This document shows positions 47,571-56,656 of a DNA stretch of 64,000 bases, in pieces. Numbering within the stretch: position 1 is the stretch's first letter; every line of letters begins with the position of its first letter. This DNA comes from Flavobacterium oncorhynchi. GTDB lineage: Bacteria > Bacteroidota > Bacteroidia > Flavobacteriales > Flavobacteriaceae. A model generated the notes under the pieces. That model saw only the letters and a program-made list of their open reading frames with translations. It searched no databases and was not told the DNA's origin. The stretch spans positions 10,612-74,611 of the forward strand of contig NZ_MUHA01000005.1 in assembly GCF_002217355.1 (NCBI RefSeq). The letters are read 5' to 3'. The position numbers and the translations under genes were made by a program.

Positions 47571-47886
47571 AGTACTTTTTTAATAATGTAAAAGTACTGA
47601 AAACAAAAACAGTTTCAAAAAGTTAGTTTGCTACGAATTACACGAATTTACACGAATTTGTGATCATATTTTTTTCTTCCTGAATGAAGCCAAAGAATTG
47701 ATACAAACAGCTCGACAAAGATTGTTTAGCAGCAATTTTTTGATACAAAGAGACCCGACAGATTTTTAAAACCTGTCAGGTCTGATTAGTATTACAGAGT
47801 TTCTAGCTCAGAATGACATACAGAACTTAGCTTTAATATAAAAAAAACTTAGTATCTCAGAATCTTAGAGCCTTAGCATCTTAAAA
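47571..47886. repeat. 316-base gap with three repeat families
   Basis: No gene. It holds CACGAATT units (47630-47660), an imperfect ACCCGACAGG-type hairpin (47751-47783, AGACCCGACAG with CTGTCAGGTCT), a remnant CTCGACAAAGATTG also seen inside the 102-bp palindrome, and CTTAG words (47848-47884). Confidence 0.7.
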
Positions 47887-48528
47887 TTAATATCCAGCCG
47901 TAAATCGTACTTGATGATGTTTTGGGTTTTCAACTTCATCAGCGATAACAACTGCTAGATCCTCTACAGATAAGATGCTTCTTTGTTCGTCATTAAAAAC
48001 TGGGTTTTCTAAACCTAAACGATATTTACCAGTTCTTCCTGTTTTAGTTCCCGCATGCATTTCGAACGCCGGACTAAAAAATGCCCAGTCTAAATCTTTT
48101 TCTTCTTTAATTATATTCAAGTAGTTTCTGGCTGCATTTGCACCATTAAAGATTTCTTTTGGAAAATCTGGAGTATCTACTGCTTGTAAATCTGGAGCAA
48201 CAAATAAACTTCCTGCACCTCCAATAGTAATAAAACGTTTTACACCTGATTTTTTTACAGCTTCTTGTATTGCCTTTGATCCGTTAAGGAAATCATCATA
48301 AATATTAGGATTCGTCCATCCTGGATTAAAAGCATTTACTACAATATCATGTCCTTTTAAAGCTTCTGCCAAAGCATCAACATTAAAAACATCCGCCGCA
48401 ATCCAGGTTGCATTTGTAGTGTCTTTTGGATTTCGGGCAATTGCCGAAATTTCATGTTTTCTGTCTGCTAATTCATTTAAGATGGCTGAGCCAACAAATC
48501 CTGTAGCTCCAATAATTGCGATTTTCAT
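47887..48528 (-). CDS. NAD(P)H-binding protein (YwnB-like atypical SDR)
   Basis: 213 aa with the N-terminal Rossmann motif GATGFVGSAIL (8-18) and the NmrA/YwnB-type body (VNAFNPGW, RFITIGGAGSLF). It lies 57 bases downstream of the Rrf2 regulator gene and has a Rrf2-type dyad in its own leader, so it is likely a target. Probably senses redox or protects against electrophiles. The pair recalls B. subtilis ywnA-ywnB. Confidence 0.82.
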   Translation of the reverse strand: MKIAIIGATGFVGSAILNELADRKHEISAIARNPKDTTNATWIAADVFNVDALAEALKGHDIVVNAFNPGWTNPNIYDDFLNGSKAIQEAVKKSGVKRFITIGGAGSLFVAPDLQAVDTPDFPKEIFNGANAARNYLNIIKEEKDLDWAFFSPAFEMHAGTKTGRTGKYRLGLENPVFNDEQRSILSVEDLAVVIADEVENPKHHQVRFTAGY

Positions 48529-48545
48529 AATATATAAATTTATTT

Positions 48546-48564
48546 AGTAATAAAAAATGTTACA
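48546..48564. promoter_or_regulatory. putative Rrf2 operator 2
   Basis: AGTAATAAAAAATGTTACA. It is 17 of 19 identical to the site upstream of the Rrf2 gene, and lies 18 bases upstream of the YwnB-like ATG. Confidence 0.5.
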
Positions 48565-48585
48565 GTTTGGGATAAAAAAATAGTT

Positions 48586-48993
48586 TTAAAATTGGTTCGA
48601 AAAATCTTCAAGCGAAATATTCTCTAATTGTGCGCTCACTTTCTTATTCATTTCTCGATATAAATCAGCTAGATTTTGATTGATTTTTTTTCCAACAGGA
48701 CAATCTGGGTTAGGTTCATTTTTTGCATACCCCAAATTAATAGTTTCAAAAGTCATCTCAAAAATCTCTTTTAAAGTCAATTTCGCAGCATCTACGGCCA
48801 ATTTTGTTCCGCCATTTTTCCCTTCTTTACTTTCTACAATATGATGTGCTTTTAGGTTTGCAATTTCTTTTCGAACCAAAACAGGATTTAAATTGATACT
48901 GCCGGCAATAAACTCTGATGATAAATAATCATTAGGGAATTTAGTCAGCAAAGTAAGAATGTGAATCGTTATGGCAAATTTACCTGAAATCAT
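48586..48993 (-). CDS. Rrf2-family transcriptional regulator
   Basis: 135 aa with an N-terminal winged helix (SGKFAITIHILTLLTKF to LVRKEIANLKAHHIVESKEGKNGGTKL). Only one Cys (about 108, in NPDCPVGKK) is present where Fe-S members such as IscR have three, so it does not look like a cluster sensor and resembles YwnA-type members. It likely represses itself and the next gene via the TGTAA-N9-TTACA sites. Confidence 0.88.
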   Translation of the reverse strand: MISGKFAITIHILTLLTKFPNDYLSSEFIAGSINLNPVLVRKEIANLKAHHIVESKEGKNGGTKLAVDAAKLTLKEIFEMTFETINLGYAKNEPNPDCPVGKKINQNLADLYREMNKKVSAQLENISLEDFSNQF

Positions 48994-48995
48994 AC

Positions 48996-49014
48996 TGTAA
49001 TAAAATATGTTACA
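48996..49014. promoter_or_regulatory. putative Rrf2 operator 1
   Basis: TGTAATAAAATATGTTACA: the TGTAA and TTACA ends are inverted around nine bases. It starts two bases upstream of the Rrf2 ATG and overlaps its -7 element, so binding would block transcription. Confidence 0.55.
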
Positions 49015-49020
49015 AATGTA
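49013..49020 (-). promoter_or_regulatory. promoter -7 element for the Rrf2 gene
   Basis: TACATTTG on the minus strand, 19 bases before the ATG, overlapped by operator 1. Confidence 0.55.
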
Positions 49021-49132
49021 AGGAGCTTTGACGAAATAAAAAAGATTTTAACTAAAAATTAATTTTTGAATGAAATGGGGCTAATGCATTAAAATAAAAT
49101 GATTTGAGAACTCGTGTGTTTTTTATTAGTAT

Positions 49133-49140
49133 TAGATTTG
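49133..49140 (+). promoter_or_regulatory. promoter -7 element for the serine hydrolase gene
   Basis: TAGATTTG, 32 bases before the ATG. The overlapping TGTAATTAATTTGTAACA (49139-49156) resembles the Rrf2 dyad but less closely. Confidence 0.5.
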
Positions 49141-49172
49141 TAATTAATTTGTAACACTCTCAATTTATTACA

Positions 49173-50255
49173 ATGAAATTTAAATTAAGATTCCTTTTCT
49201 TTTATTGTTTTTCAACTTTGATATATGGGCAAAATCATGCGCAATATGCAGATTCTATTCGTGCTGCACATGCAATTCCAGAATTGAGTTATGCCGTTGT
49301 TAATGGCAGTAAAACGTTAGAAATTAATACATCTGGATTGCATTCGATAGATTTAAAGGATGTGGCTTCATTAAATGACCGATTTCATATTGGTTCGAAT
49401 ACAAAAGCGATGACCGCTTTTATTATTGCAAAATATGTTGAAAAAGGAAAACTGAAATGGACGTCTAAATTTTTTGATTTATTTCCAGATTTAAAGAAAA
49501 CTTCAAAACCAGAATATTACGCTGTAACTCTCGAAAAATTATTGTCGCACCAAGCTAGAATTCAGCCTTTTCAGGGAGAAAACGACCCAGCAGTTCCTAA
49601 TTTTACAGGTACTCATCAAGAGAAAAGAAATCAATTTGGGAAATTTGTACTTACCTTAAATCCTGCAGAAATAGAGGCTGACCACAAATATGTTTATTCT
49701 AATGCAGGTTACACTCTCGCCACAATGATGGTCGAAAAAGTGAGTGGAAAAAGCTGGGAAAAACTGGTTGATGAGGTTTTTAATAAAGATTTGAAACTTG
49801 ATGTTAAATTGTCATGGCCAGAAAATGTAAAAGCAAAAGATACATGGGGACATTCTTTTGAAAACAATAAACTAAGTCCCGTTCCTTCAAATACAGATTA
49901 CCATTTAGATTATACAGAACCTGCGGGTGATATTAATATTAAACTTACTGATTATATTAAGTTCATTCAGCTCAATATTCAGGGACTTCAAGGTCAGGAT
50001 AATTATTTAAAAGCAAGTACTTATCATTTTATTCATAAAGGAATCGAAGGTTATTCTTTGGGTTGGTTTAATAGTTACGAGAACAATCAAGACTTTTCGA
50101 CGCATTCTGGAACTGCAGGAACATATTATACCATTGCTTCGATCGATCGAAAAAAGTTTATCGCGTACATCATTTTTACCAATTCTTTTAATGAAGCAAC
50201 TGTAAATGGAGTGAGATTGTTAATGAGAAAATTAAAAAAGGATTACGGAAGCTAA
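49173..50255 (+). CDS. exported serine hydrolase, beta-lactamase family
   Basis: Signal peptide (1-20), then a class C/penicillin-binding-type hydrolase domain. The catalytic SxxK is S75-NT-K78 (HIGSNTKAM), YSN is at 175-177 and the HSG equivalent is THSGTAGTYY. Length 360 aa. It is divergent from the Rrf2 gene. Whether it hydrolyses beta-lactams or peptides/esters is not decided by sequence. Confidence 0.88.
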   Translation: MKFKLRFLFFYCFSTLIYGQNHAQYADSIRAAHAIPELSYAVVNGSKTLEINTSGLHSIDLKDVASLNDRFHIGSNTKAMTAFIIAKYVEKGKLKWTSKFFDLFPDLKKTSKPEYYAVTLEKLLSHQARIQPFQGENDPAVPNFTGTHQEKRNQFGKFVLTLNPAEIEADHKYVYSNAGYTLATMMVEKVSGKSWEKLVDEVFNKDLKLDVKLSWPENVKAKDTWGHSFENNKLSPVPSNTDYHLDYTEPAGDINIKLTDYIKFIQLNIQGLQGQDNYLKASTYHFIHKGIEGYSLGWFNSYENNQDFSTHSGTAGTYYTIASIDRKKFIAYIIFTNSFNEATVNGVRLLMRKLKKDYGS

Positions 50256-50295
50256 AATGTTTAGCTTCTATAAAAACTTACATGCAATAAAAATG

Positions 50296-50303
50296 TATTT
50301 TTG
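50296..50303 (+). promoter_or_regulatory. promoter -7 element for the AEC transporter gene
   Basis: TATTTTTG, only 14 bases upstream of the ATG, so the leader should be under about 10 bases. Confidence 0.55.
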
Positions 50304-50317
50304 AGGCTTTTAGCGCC

Positions 50318-51229
50318 ATGAATAATTTTATACTTATATTTTTCTTTCTTGCTTTGGGTTTGATTTTACAACATGTAAAACAATTTCCAACTTCTATTTA
50401 TAAGGTTTTAAATAAAATTGTCATCTATTTATGTTTGCCTGCAATTACCTTATATCATATTCCGAAAATAAAATGGAGTAACGAATTACTGTTTCCTATA
50501 GGAGCTGGGTGGATTGCTTTTTTATTGGCATTTGTCTTTTTTCATTTCTTAGGAAAAAAGTTAGGCTGGTCGAATAAATTAATTGGCTGCTTAATTTTAA
50601 CTGCAGGTTTAAGTAACTCCTCTTTTTTAGGCTATCCAATTATAGAAGCTTTGTATGGAAAAAAAGGATTAGAAACTGCGATATTAGTAGATCAGCCTGG
50701 AACTTTTGTGGTAGTTTCTACTTTAGGTGTTTTTGTAGCTGCATTTTATTCTAAAGGAAGTCCAGACGCATGGAGTATCTGCAAGAAAATAATCTTTTTT
50801 CCGCCTTTTATTACTTTTGTTGCAGCCTGTTTATTAAATGTCTTTGAATATGACTTAGAACTAAACATACAATCTTTTTTATTAAAAATTGGCAGTTTGG
50901 TAACACCTCTTGCTTTACTTTCGGTAGGATTGCAACTTACTTTTGATAGAAGAAGTCAACATTGGCGATTTCTTCGTCTCGGTCTTTTTTTTAGATTGAT
51001 TCTCACACCGTTTATTATTATGGTTTTGTATGTATTTGTTTTTAACCAGCATTCAGAGCCTATAAAAATAACGATTATGGAAACGGCAATGGCGCCCATG
51101 ATTACTGGTGCAATTTTAGCTTCGACTTATGGTTTAAAACCAAAATTGAGTAGTATGATGATTGGTTTCGGAATTCCAATTTCGTTTGTAACCCTTGCAT
51201 TCTGGTACTTTGTGATGCGCTTTATTTAG
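50318..51229 (+). CDS. AEC-family transporter
   Basis: Ten predicted membrane segments in two five-helix halves, with the family NSSFLGYPI-type motif (GLSNSSFLGYPIIEALYG) and APMITGAILASTYG in the second half. Length 303 aa. AEC members resemble auxin efflux carriers and move malonate or other organic acids. Substrate unknown. Confidence 0.9.
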   Translation: MNNFILIFFFLALGLILQHVKQFPTSIYKVLNKIVIYLCLPAITLYHIPKIKWSNELLFPIGAGWIAFLLAFVFFHFLGKKLGWSNKLIGCLILTAGLSNSSFLGYPIIEALYGKKGLETAILVDQPGTFVVVSTLGVFVAAFYSKGSPDAWSICKKIIFFPPFITFVAACLLNVFEYDLELNIQSFLLKIGSLVTPLALLSVGLQLTFDRRSQHWRFLRLGLFFRLILTPFIIMVLYVFVFNQHSEPIKITIMETAMAPMITGAILASTYGLKPKLSSMMIGFGIPISFVTLAFWYFVMRFI

Positions 51230-51340
51230 TTTAAAATAGTAATTATATAGATAAGATAGAATTTTAACTTTTTTTTAATTCCTGCGTGTTTTCTAAATGT
51301 ATTTTTTAGTTAATTTTAGAGGAACTAAAAAATATAAATT

Positions 51341-51979
51341 ATGTCAACATTAAGATTAGGCGATATAGCTCCAGATTTTCATGCGGAAACCACGCAGGGA
51401 CCAATTAATTTTCATGAATGGTTAGGAGATTCTTGGGGAGTTTTATTTTCGCATCCAGCAGATTTTACTCCTGTTTGTACGACCGAATTAGGAACTGTAG
51501 CGAATTATGTTCCTGAGTTTACAAAAAGAAATACTAAGGTTATTGCTTTGAGTGTAGATGGTTTGCAATCACATTTAGATTGGATTAAAGACATCAACGA
51601 AACTCAGAATACTGAAGTTAATTTTCCAATTATTGCTGATGAGGATAAAAAAGTAGCTACTTTGTATGATATGCTTCATCCAAATGCAAGTGATAAATTT
51701 ACCGTAAGATCTGTTTTTGTAATTGGTGCCGATAAAAAAATCAAATTGACTTTGACTTACCCAGCATCAACAGGAAGAAATTTTGACGAATTGCTTCGTG
51801 TTATTGATAGTTTGCAGCTAACGGCAAATTATAGTGTTGCGACACCAGCAAACTGGAAAGACGGAGAAGATGTGGTGATTGCACCAGCAATTCCAGACAG
51901 CGATATTCCTGCAAAGTTTCCTAAGGGACACACACCTATAAAACCTTATCTGCGTATGACACCGCAGCCAAATAAATAA
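51341..51979 (+). CDS. 1-Cys peroxiredoxin (Prx6-type)
   Basis: Reduces peroxides. The peroxidatic motif is HPADFTPVCTTELG with C46, which is the only Cys in the protein, so there is no resolving Cys. The Prx6-type C-terminal domain follows (DGEDVVIAPAIPDSDIPAKF). Length 212 aa. Followed by a bidirectional terminator. Confidence 0.94.
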   Translation: MSTLRLGDIAPDFHAETTQGPINFHEWLGDSWGVLFSHPADFTPVCTTELGTVANYVPEFTKRNTKVIALSVDGLQSHLDWIKDINETQNTEVNFPIIADEDKKVATLYDMLHPNASDKFTVRSVFVIGADKKIKLTLTYPASTGRNFDELLRVIDSLQLTANYSVATPANWKDGEDVVIAPAIPDSDIPAKFPKGHTPIKPYLRMTPQPNK

Positions 51980-51987
51980 AAAAAGAA

Positions 51988-52019
51988 AAAGCCACAGATT
52001 AAATAATTCCTGTGGCTTT
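51988..52019. terminator. bidirectional terminator
   Basis: AAAGCCACAG with CTGTGGCTTT, flanked by A and T runs, between the convergent peroxiredoxin and antiporter genes. Confidence 0.88.
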
Positions 52020-52043
52020 CTTTTTTATATAAGTGATTAGATT

Positions 52044-54293
52044 TTAAAATGATACGTGTGTACTTTTTTGCATTAATTCGTTCATTCGTTTTTTATCGCC
52101 TACAACCCAGATGATATCGTTTTTTTCTAAAATGATATTCGATTCAGGATTCAAAATTCGATTACCGTTACGTTCAATTCCTACAACAAGTCCGCCGGTT
52201 CTTCCTCTAAATTGACCGATACTTTTTTGAATAAAATCTTCGTTAGAAATCTCTAATTGACGAAGTACAATATCAGATTCCTCGCTGTTGTTAGGAGCTT
52301 CAATTTCATTTTTTAGATAAGTAGTAAACTGTGCAATTTGTTCGTCAGTTCCAATAACGCATATCTCATCACCAGGAAACAATCGTTCATTTTTGGTTGG
52401 AATTGGAATTGTAATTTCTCCACGACGAATAAAAGCGATGTTTATTCCCATATTTTCTCGAATTCGCAATTCTTCAAGTGTTTTACCGGCAAGGTTTGAT
52501 TCTTTTCCTATATCAAAAATAGACATGTGACCGTCCCAAGGCATTAGATTAGCATATCTTCTGTCTATTTTTTTGTTTTCGCGATCGTTTAAGTTCTTTA
52601 AAAAGTGATTTTCAATTTTATGATATTGTTCGTTTAGCTTTTTTGGAAAAATTTGATAGGCTCCAATTGCAATAATTAGTGCAACAAATGCTACTAACGG
52701 AGAAAAGAAAATATTCAACAAGAAACCTACAAAGAATAATCCAAGGCTCATTCTAATTAATATAAGCATTAAAAGTGCGCCTCGATATTTACGTTCTTCC
52801 CATAAAGTTTCAACTTCATCAACTTTTACACGACGCAGCGAAAGTGCCCATAAAAAAGGAGCAATGATTACAAGTGTAATAAGCGCAGCTAAGGTGTTGC
52901 CAAAACGAGTATCAGCAACGAGAGGTGCAACAAATTTTGATGATAATAAAATTATAGCAACAATAATTATAGTATGCAGTATGATTTGAGTTATAGACGC
53001 TCTTAGTACAATTTGCCAAGTACTGACTGATTTTATTGCTTGTGCATTGACGCTGTAACGGTTTATGTTTTTAACCCATTTTTTTGGCAGCTTTCGCTCA
53101 AGAAGTTCAGAGAAAGGATCTGAATATTTAATTAAAAATGGAGTTGTAAAGGTTGTAACTGCTGATACAGCAACAATAATTGGATACAAGAAATCGCTGG
53201 TAACTTTTAATGTCATACCCAGAGTGGCGATAATAAACGAAAACTCTCCAATTTGTGCTAAACTCATACCGGTCTGAACTGATTGTTTAAGCGGTTGACC
53301 AGAAAGCAGTGCACCAAATGAGGAACTAAAAGCTTTCCCAAAAATGGTAATAAGTGTAATTAAAGCAACAGGGAGCGCATAAGTAATTAAGGTGTCAGGA
53401 TTAATTAACATTCCGACTGATACAAAGAAAACGGCTCCAAATAGATCTTTTACGGGCTGAATTAAGTGTTCGATTTTTTCTGCCATCGTAGTTTCGGCAA
53501 TGATAGAACCCATTATAAAAGCTCCTAATGCAGGCGAGAAGCCAACTTTTGCAGCAAAAACAACCATCATTAAACATAATGCCAGCGAAATAATAAGCAG
53601 CATCTCATCTGTTAAAAGATGTTTAGCTTTTTTAAGAATCGTTGGTATGATAAAGATTCCTCCTAGAAACCAAATGATTAAAAAGAAAACCAGTTTTAGA
53701 ACTGATTGTAATAATTCGGCGCCTGAAACTTGATCGCTGACTGCAATAGTCGATAATAAAACAAGCATTAAAATGGCCACAATATCTTCGACTATTAAGG
53801 CTCCAAATACTATTCCGGCGAATTTTTTACCTTTTACTCCCAGTTCATCAAAGGCTCTAATAATGATGGTCGTTGATGAAATCGAAAGTGTTGCACCAAG
53901 AAAAACGCTGTCCATTTTTCCCCAGCCCATCCATTGACCTACACAATAACCTATAATGGACATGAATAAAATCTGGGTTATTGCGGTGATGGAGGAGGTG
54001 CCTCCAACTTTCATCAGCTTTTTAAAACTAAATTCGAGTCCTAAACTAAACAGCAAAAAGATAACCCCAATTTCGGCCCAAACTTCAACACTTTTCATGT
54101 CGGTTATTGAAGGGAAAAAATCAAAGTGGTTTCCAGCCAAGAATCCTGCAATCAGGTATCCTAAAACTAGAGGTTGTTTCATTTTTTTAAATAATAAAAC
54201 AGCGATTCCTGCAGTCATCAGGATTAATCCCAGATCACTGATTAAGGGTTGTAAATGGTGTGTACTTTCGGCAGCGGCGTTTAAGGCAATCAT
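52044..54293 (-). CDS. CPA2-type cation:proton antiporter with two TrkA-C domains
   Basis: Twelve or so membrane segments of the Na/H exchanger fold (GYLIAGFLAGNH, LFSLGLEFSFKKLMK), two further hydrophobic segments, then two TrkA-C domains (about 585-660 and 675-745) with no TrkA-N nucleotide domain. Length 749 aa. Likely moves K or Na in exchange for protons at the inner membrane. Ligand control is through the C-terminal domains. Confidence 0.9.
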   Translation of the reverse strand: MIALNAAAESTHHLQPLISDLGLILMTAGIAVLLFKKMKQPLVLGYLIAGFLAGNHFDFFPSITDMKSVEVWAEIGVIFLLFSLGLEFSFKKLMKVGGTSSITAITQILFMSIIGYCVGQWMGWGKMDSVFLGATLSISSTTIIIRAFDELGVKGKKFAGIVFGALIVEDIVAILMLVLLSTIAVSDQVSGAELLQSVLKLVFFLIIWFLGGIFIIPTILKKAKHLLTDEMLLIISLALCLMMVVFAAKVGFSPALGAFIMGSIIAETTMAEKIEHLIQPVKDLFGAVFFVSVGMLINPDTLITYALPVALITLITIFGKAFSSSFGALLSGQPLKQSVQTGMSLAQIGEFSFIIATLGMTLKVTSDFLYPIIVAVSAVTTFTTPFLIKYSDPFSELLERKLPKKWVKNINRYSVNAQAIKSVSTWQIVLRASITQIILHTIIIVAIILLSSKFVAPLVADTRFGNTLAALITLVIIAPFLWALSLRRVKVDEVETLWEERKYRGALLMLILIRMSLGLFFVGFLLNIFFSPLVAFVALIIAIGAYQIFPKKLNEQYHKIENHFLKNLNDRENKKIDRRYANLMPWDGHMSIFDIGKESNLAGKTLEELRIRENMGINIAFIRRGEITIPIPTKNERLFPGDEICVIGTDEQIAQFTTYLKNEIEAPNNSEESDIVLRQLEISNEDFIQKSIGQFRGRTGGLVVGIERNGNRILNPESNIILEKNDIIWVVGDKKRMNELMQKSTHVSF

Positions 54294-54472
54294 AAAGGGT
54301 ATTTTGTTTTTAAGGAGCTTAGTCCGATTTTTTATTTAAGCTGTTTACTTAAATAGCCCTTTTTAGATTGGTTCATGGCGCTTTCGTATGCCATTCAGCA
54401 GTGATGAAAAAAACAATATTTTTTCGATAAAAGGATTTTTGTTTGAATCTGGATTAACTTCCTGCGTTAAAA

Positions 54473-54506
54473 AAAAAAGCTATCTCGATAAAGATAGCTT
54501 TTTTTT
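54473..54506. terminator. terminator of purB
   Basis: Perfect stem AAAAAAGCTATCT with AGATAGCTTTTTT and a 6-base loop. T runs on both strands. Confidence 0.9.
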
Positions 54507-54527
54507 AGAAAATATTTTAGGTTTTAT

Positions 54528-55874
54528 TTAAATTCCTACATAATTACTAGGAGTTATCTGCATTAATTCAGTTCGAACAGCATCAGAAACTTCTAAAGTT
54601 GCAATGAAATTGTGAATTGCATTTTTATCAATGGCCTCATTTGTTCTTGTTAGTCCTTTTAGTGCTTCATATGGATTTGGATATGCTTCGCGACGTAAAA
54701 TAGTTTGAATAGCTTCTGCAACAACAGCCCAGTTTTTCTCTAAATCTTCGGCAAATTTACTTTCGTTTAATAATAATTTGTTTAAACCTTTTAGAGTTGC
54801 TTCAAAAGCAATAATGGTGTGTCCCATTGGAACTCCAACATTACGTAAAACAGTACTGTCTGTTAAATCACGCTGTAATCTTGAAATAGGCAATTTGGCA
54901 GCTAAATGCTCAAAAATTGCGTTTGCAATTCCTAAATTTCCTTCTGAGTTTTCAAAATCAATAGGATTTACTTTATGCGGCATTGCTGATGAACCAATTT
55001 CGCCTGCTTTTATTTTTTGTTTGAAATATTCCATTGAAACATAAGTCCAAATGTCACGGTCTAAATCAATAATGATATTGTTGATTCTTTTTAAACCATC
55101 AAAGAATGCTGCAAAATGATCGTAGTGCTCAATTTGAGTTGTTGGAAAAGAATGGTGTAAACCTAAATCTGTTTCAACGAATTTATTTCCAAATTGTTTC
55201 CAGTCGATTTGCGGATATGCTACATGATGTGCATTGAAGTTTCCTGTTGCACCGCCAAATTTAGCTGCAAACGGAACATTAAATAACAAACGCATTTGCT
55301 CTTCAAGACGTTCTACAAAAACCAAAATTTCTTTTCCTAAACGAGTTGGAGAAGCTGGCTGTCCATGTGTACGCGCTAACATAGGAATGGCAGCCCATTC
55401 TACACTTAATTCTTTTAATTTAGAAATTAAAGCAATTAATGACGGCATATAAACCTGCTCAAACGCTTCTTTTGTAGAAAGCGGAATTGCAGTGTTGTTA
55501 ATATCTTGAGATGTTAATCCGAAGTGAATGAACTCTTTGTATTGAGATAAACCTAATTTTTCAAATGCATCTTTAATAAAGTATTCAACCGCTTTTACAT
55601 CGTGATTGGTTACTTTTTCAGTTTCTTTAATCCAAAGTGCATCTTCTGTAGAGAAATTTTTGTAGATATCTCTTAAGCTGTCAAATAAACTAGAGTCTAT
55701 GTCTGAAAGCTGAGGCAAAGGCACTTCGCATAAGGCAATGAAATATTCAATTTCAACCAATACGCGATATTTGATTAAAGCTTCTTCTGAGAAAAAAGGT
55801 GCTAAATTTTGAGTTTTATTTCTATATCTTCCATCAATTGGCGATATAGCATTCAGTTCGTTTAGAGTAGTCAT
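54528..55874 (-). CDS. purB: adenylosuccinate lyase
   Basis: Catalyses two steps of purine synthesis. The fumarase/aspartase signature is SSAMPHKVNPIDFEN, with THGQPASPTRLGKE and TSQDINNTAIP upstream. I start it at the ATG at 55874 (448 aa); the frame is open 9 codons further, but that overlaps the -7 element. Length fits the long bacterial form. Confidence 0.96.
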   Translation of the reverse strand: MTTLNELNAISPIDGRYRNKTQNLAPFFSEEALIKYRVLVEIEYFIALCEVPLPQLSDIDSSLFDSLRDIYKNFSTEDALWIKETEKVTNHDVKAVEYFIKDAFEKLGLSQYKEFIHFGLTSQDINNTAIPLSTKEAFEQVYMPSLIALISKLKELSVEWAAIPMLARTHGQPASPTRLGKEILVFVERLEEQMRLLFNVPFAAKFGGATGNFNAHHVAYPQIDWKQFGNKFVETDLGLHHSFPTTQIEHYDHFAAFFDGLKRINNIIIDLDRDIWTYVSMEYFKQKIKAGEIGSSAMPHKVNPIDFENSEGNLGIANAIFEHLAAKLPISRLQRDLTDSTVLRNVGVPMGHTIIAFEATLKGLNKLLLNESKFAEDLEKNWAVVAEAIQTILRREAYPNPYEALKGLTRTNEAIDKNAIHNFIATLEVSDAVRTELMQITPSNYVGI

Positions 55875-55898
55875 TGTTATGTTGTTTTTCGAAAGGTG

Positions 55899-55906
55899 CA
55901 AATATA
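55899..55906 (-). promoter_or_regulatory. promoter -7 element for purB
   Basis: TATATTTG on the minus strand, 24 bases before the purB ATG. It decides the start, because an upstream start at 55901 would lie within the promoter. Confidence 0.6.
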
Positions 55907-55963
55907 AGCTATTGTTAAAACTTCTGAAAATTACCGAAGCGTTATTATATAGGAACTTTCAAA

Positions 55964-56656
55964 TTAAATGCTAGTTTTGAAAATTTTATCCCAAATGGTA
56001 AAGTAAAAGCCAAAATTATGGGCTTCATTTTTATGATGATCACCATGAAATTTTGTGGTAGAAATCCATTTTGTCATAAAGTTTTTGTGCCAAAATGCAG
56101 GAAATAGATTTTTCTGTAAATGACCAAATATTCCGTACATCAAATTTAAAAACAGATAAATAATTAAACTGATGTAATTAAATTGAAAAACAGAAATGAG
56201 AATAAGCCATATAAAACCAAATCCGAGAGTTTCTATAGGATGAAGCACAAATAAACTATAAACATTGGTGTTGATGTGAGTGTGATGCAATTTATGAATG
56301 GGATAAAACCATTTTAAATTATGTGCCAGAAAATGAAAACAAAACATAAAAAAGTCCATCAAAATAATGAGTATAAGAGTATCGATTACAGCCGAAGTTA
56401 AAGAAACTGAAAAATCAATTCGAATGATTTGTAGTTGATACAATTTAAACCCTAAAGCGGTAATTAATATATTGCAGATCAAAGTAGAAATAACCCATTT
56501 ACGATCCTTTATATTTAAAACAGTGTTTTTGGGTTCAATTATTTTTCCAATTAAAACTGCCATTAGCAGTAGAATGCCATTTTCTATTGTAAAAACAAGT
56601 AATTGAGCCAAGAAACCTATTTGCGATAATTGCTGTAAAAGATTTTCTGCGATCAT
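55964..56656 (-). CDS. sterol desaturase/fatty acid hydroxylase superfamily protein
   Basis: Four membrane segments and the three histidine boxes of di-iron membrane oxygenases: HFLAHN, HKLHHTH and HGDHH. Length 230 aa. It overlaps the Sir2 gene by 4 bases and ends the GNAT, Sir2, desaturase run. Likely hydroxylates or desaturates a lipid; the substrate is unknown. Confidence 0.88.
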   Translation of the reverse strand: MIAENLLQQLSQIGFLAQLLVFTIENGILLLMAVLIGKIIEPKNTVLNIKDRKWVISTLICNILITALGFKLYQLQIIRIDFSVSLTSAVIDTLILIILMDFFMFCFHFLAHNLKWFYPIHKLHHTHINTNVYSLFVLHPIETLGFGFIWLILISVFQFNYISLIIYLFLNLMYGIFGHLQKNLFPAFWHKNFMTKWISTTKFHGDHHKNEAHNFGFYFTIWDKIFKTSI

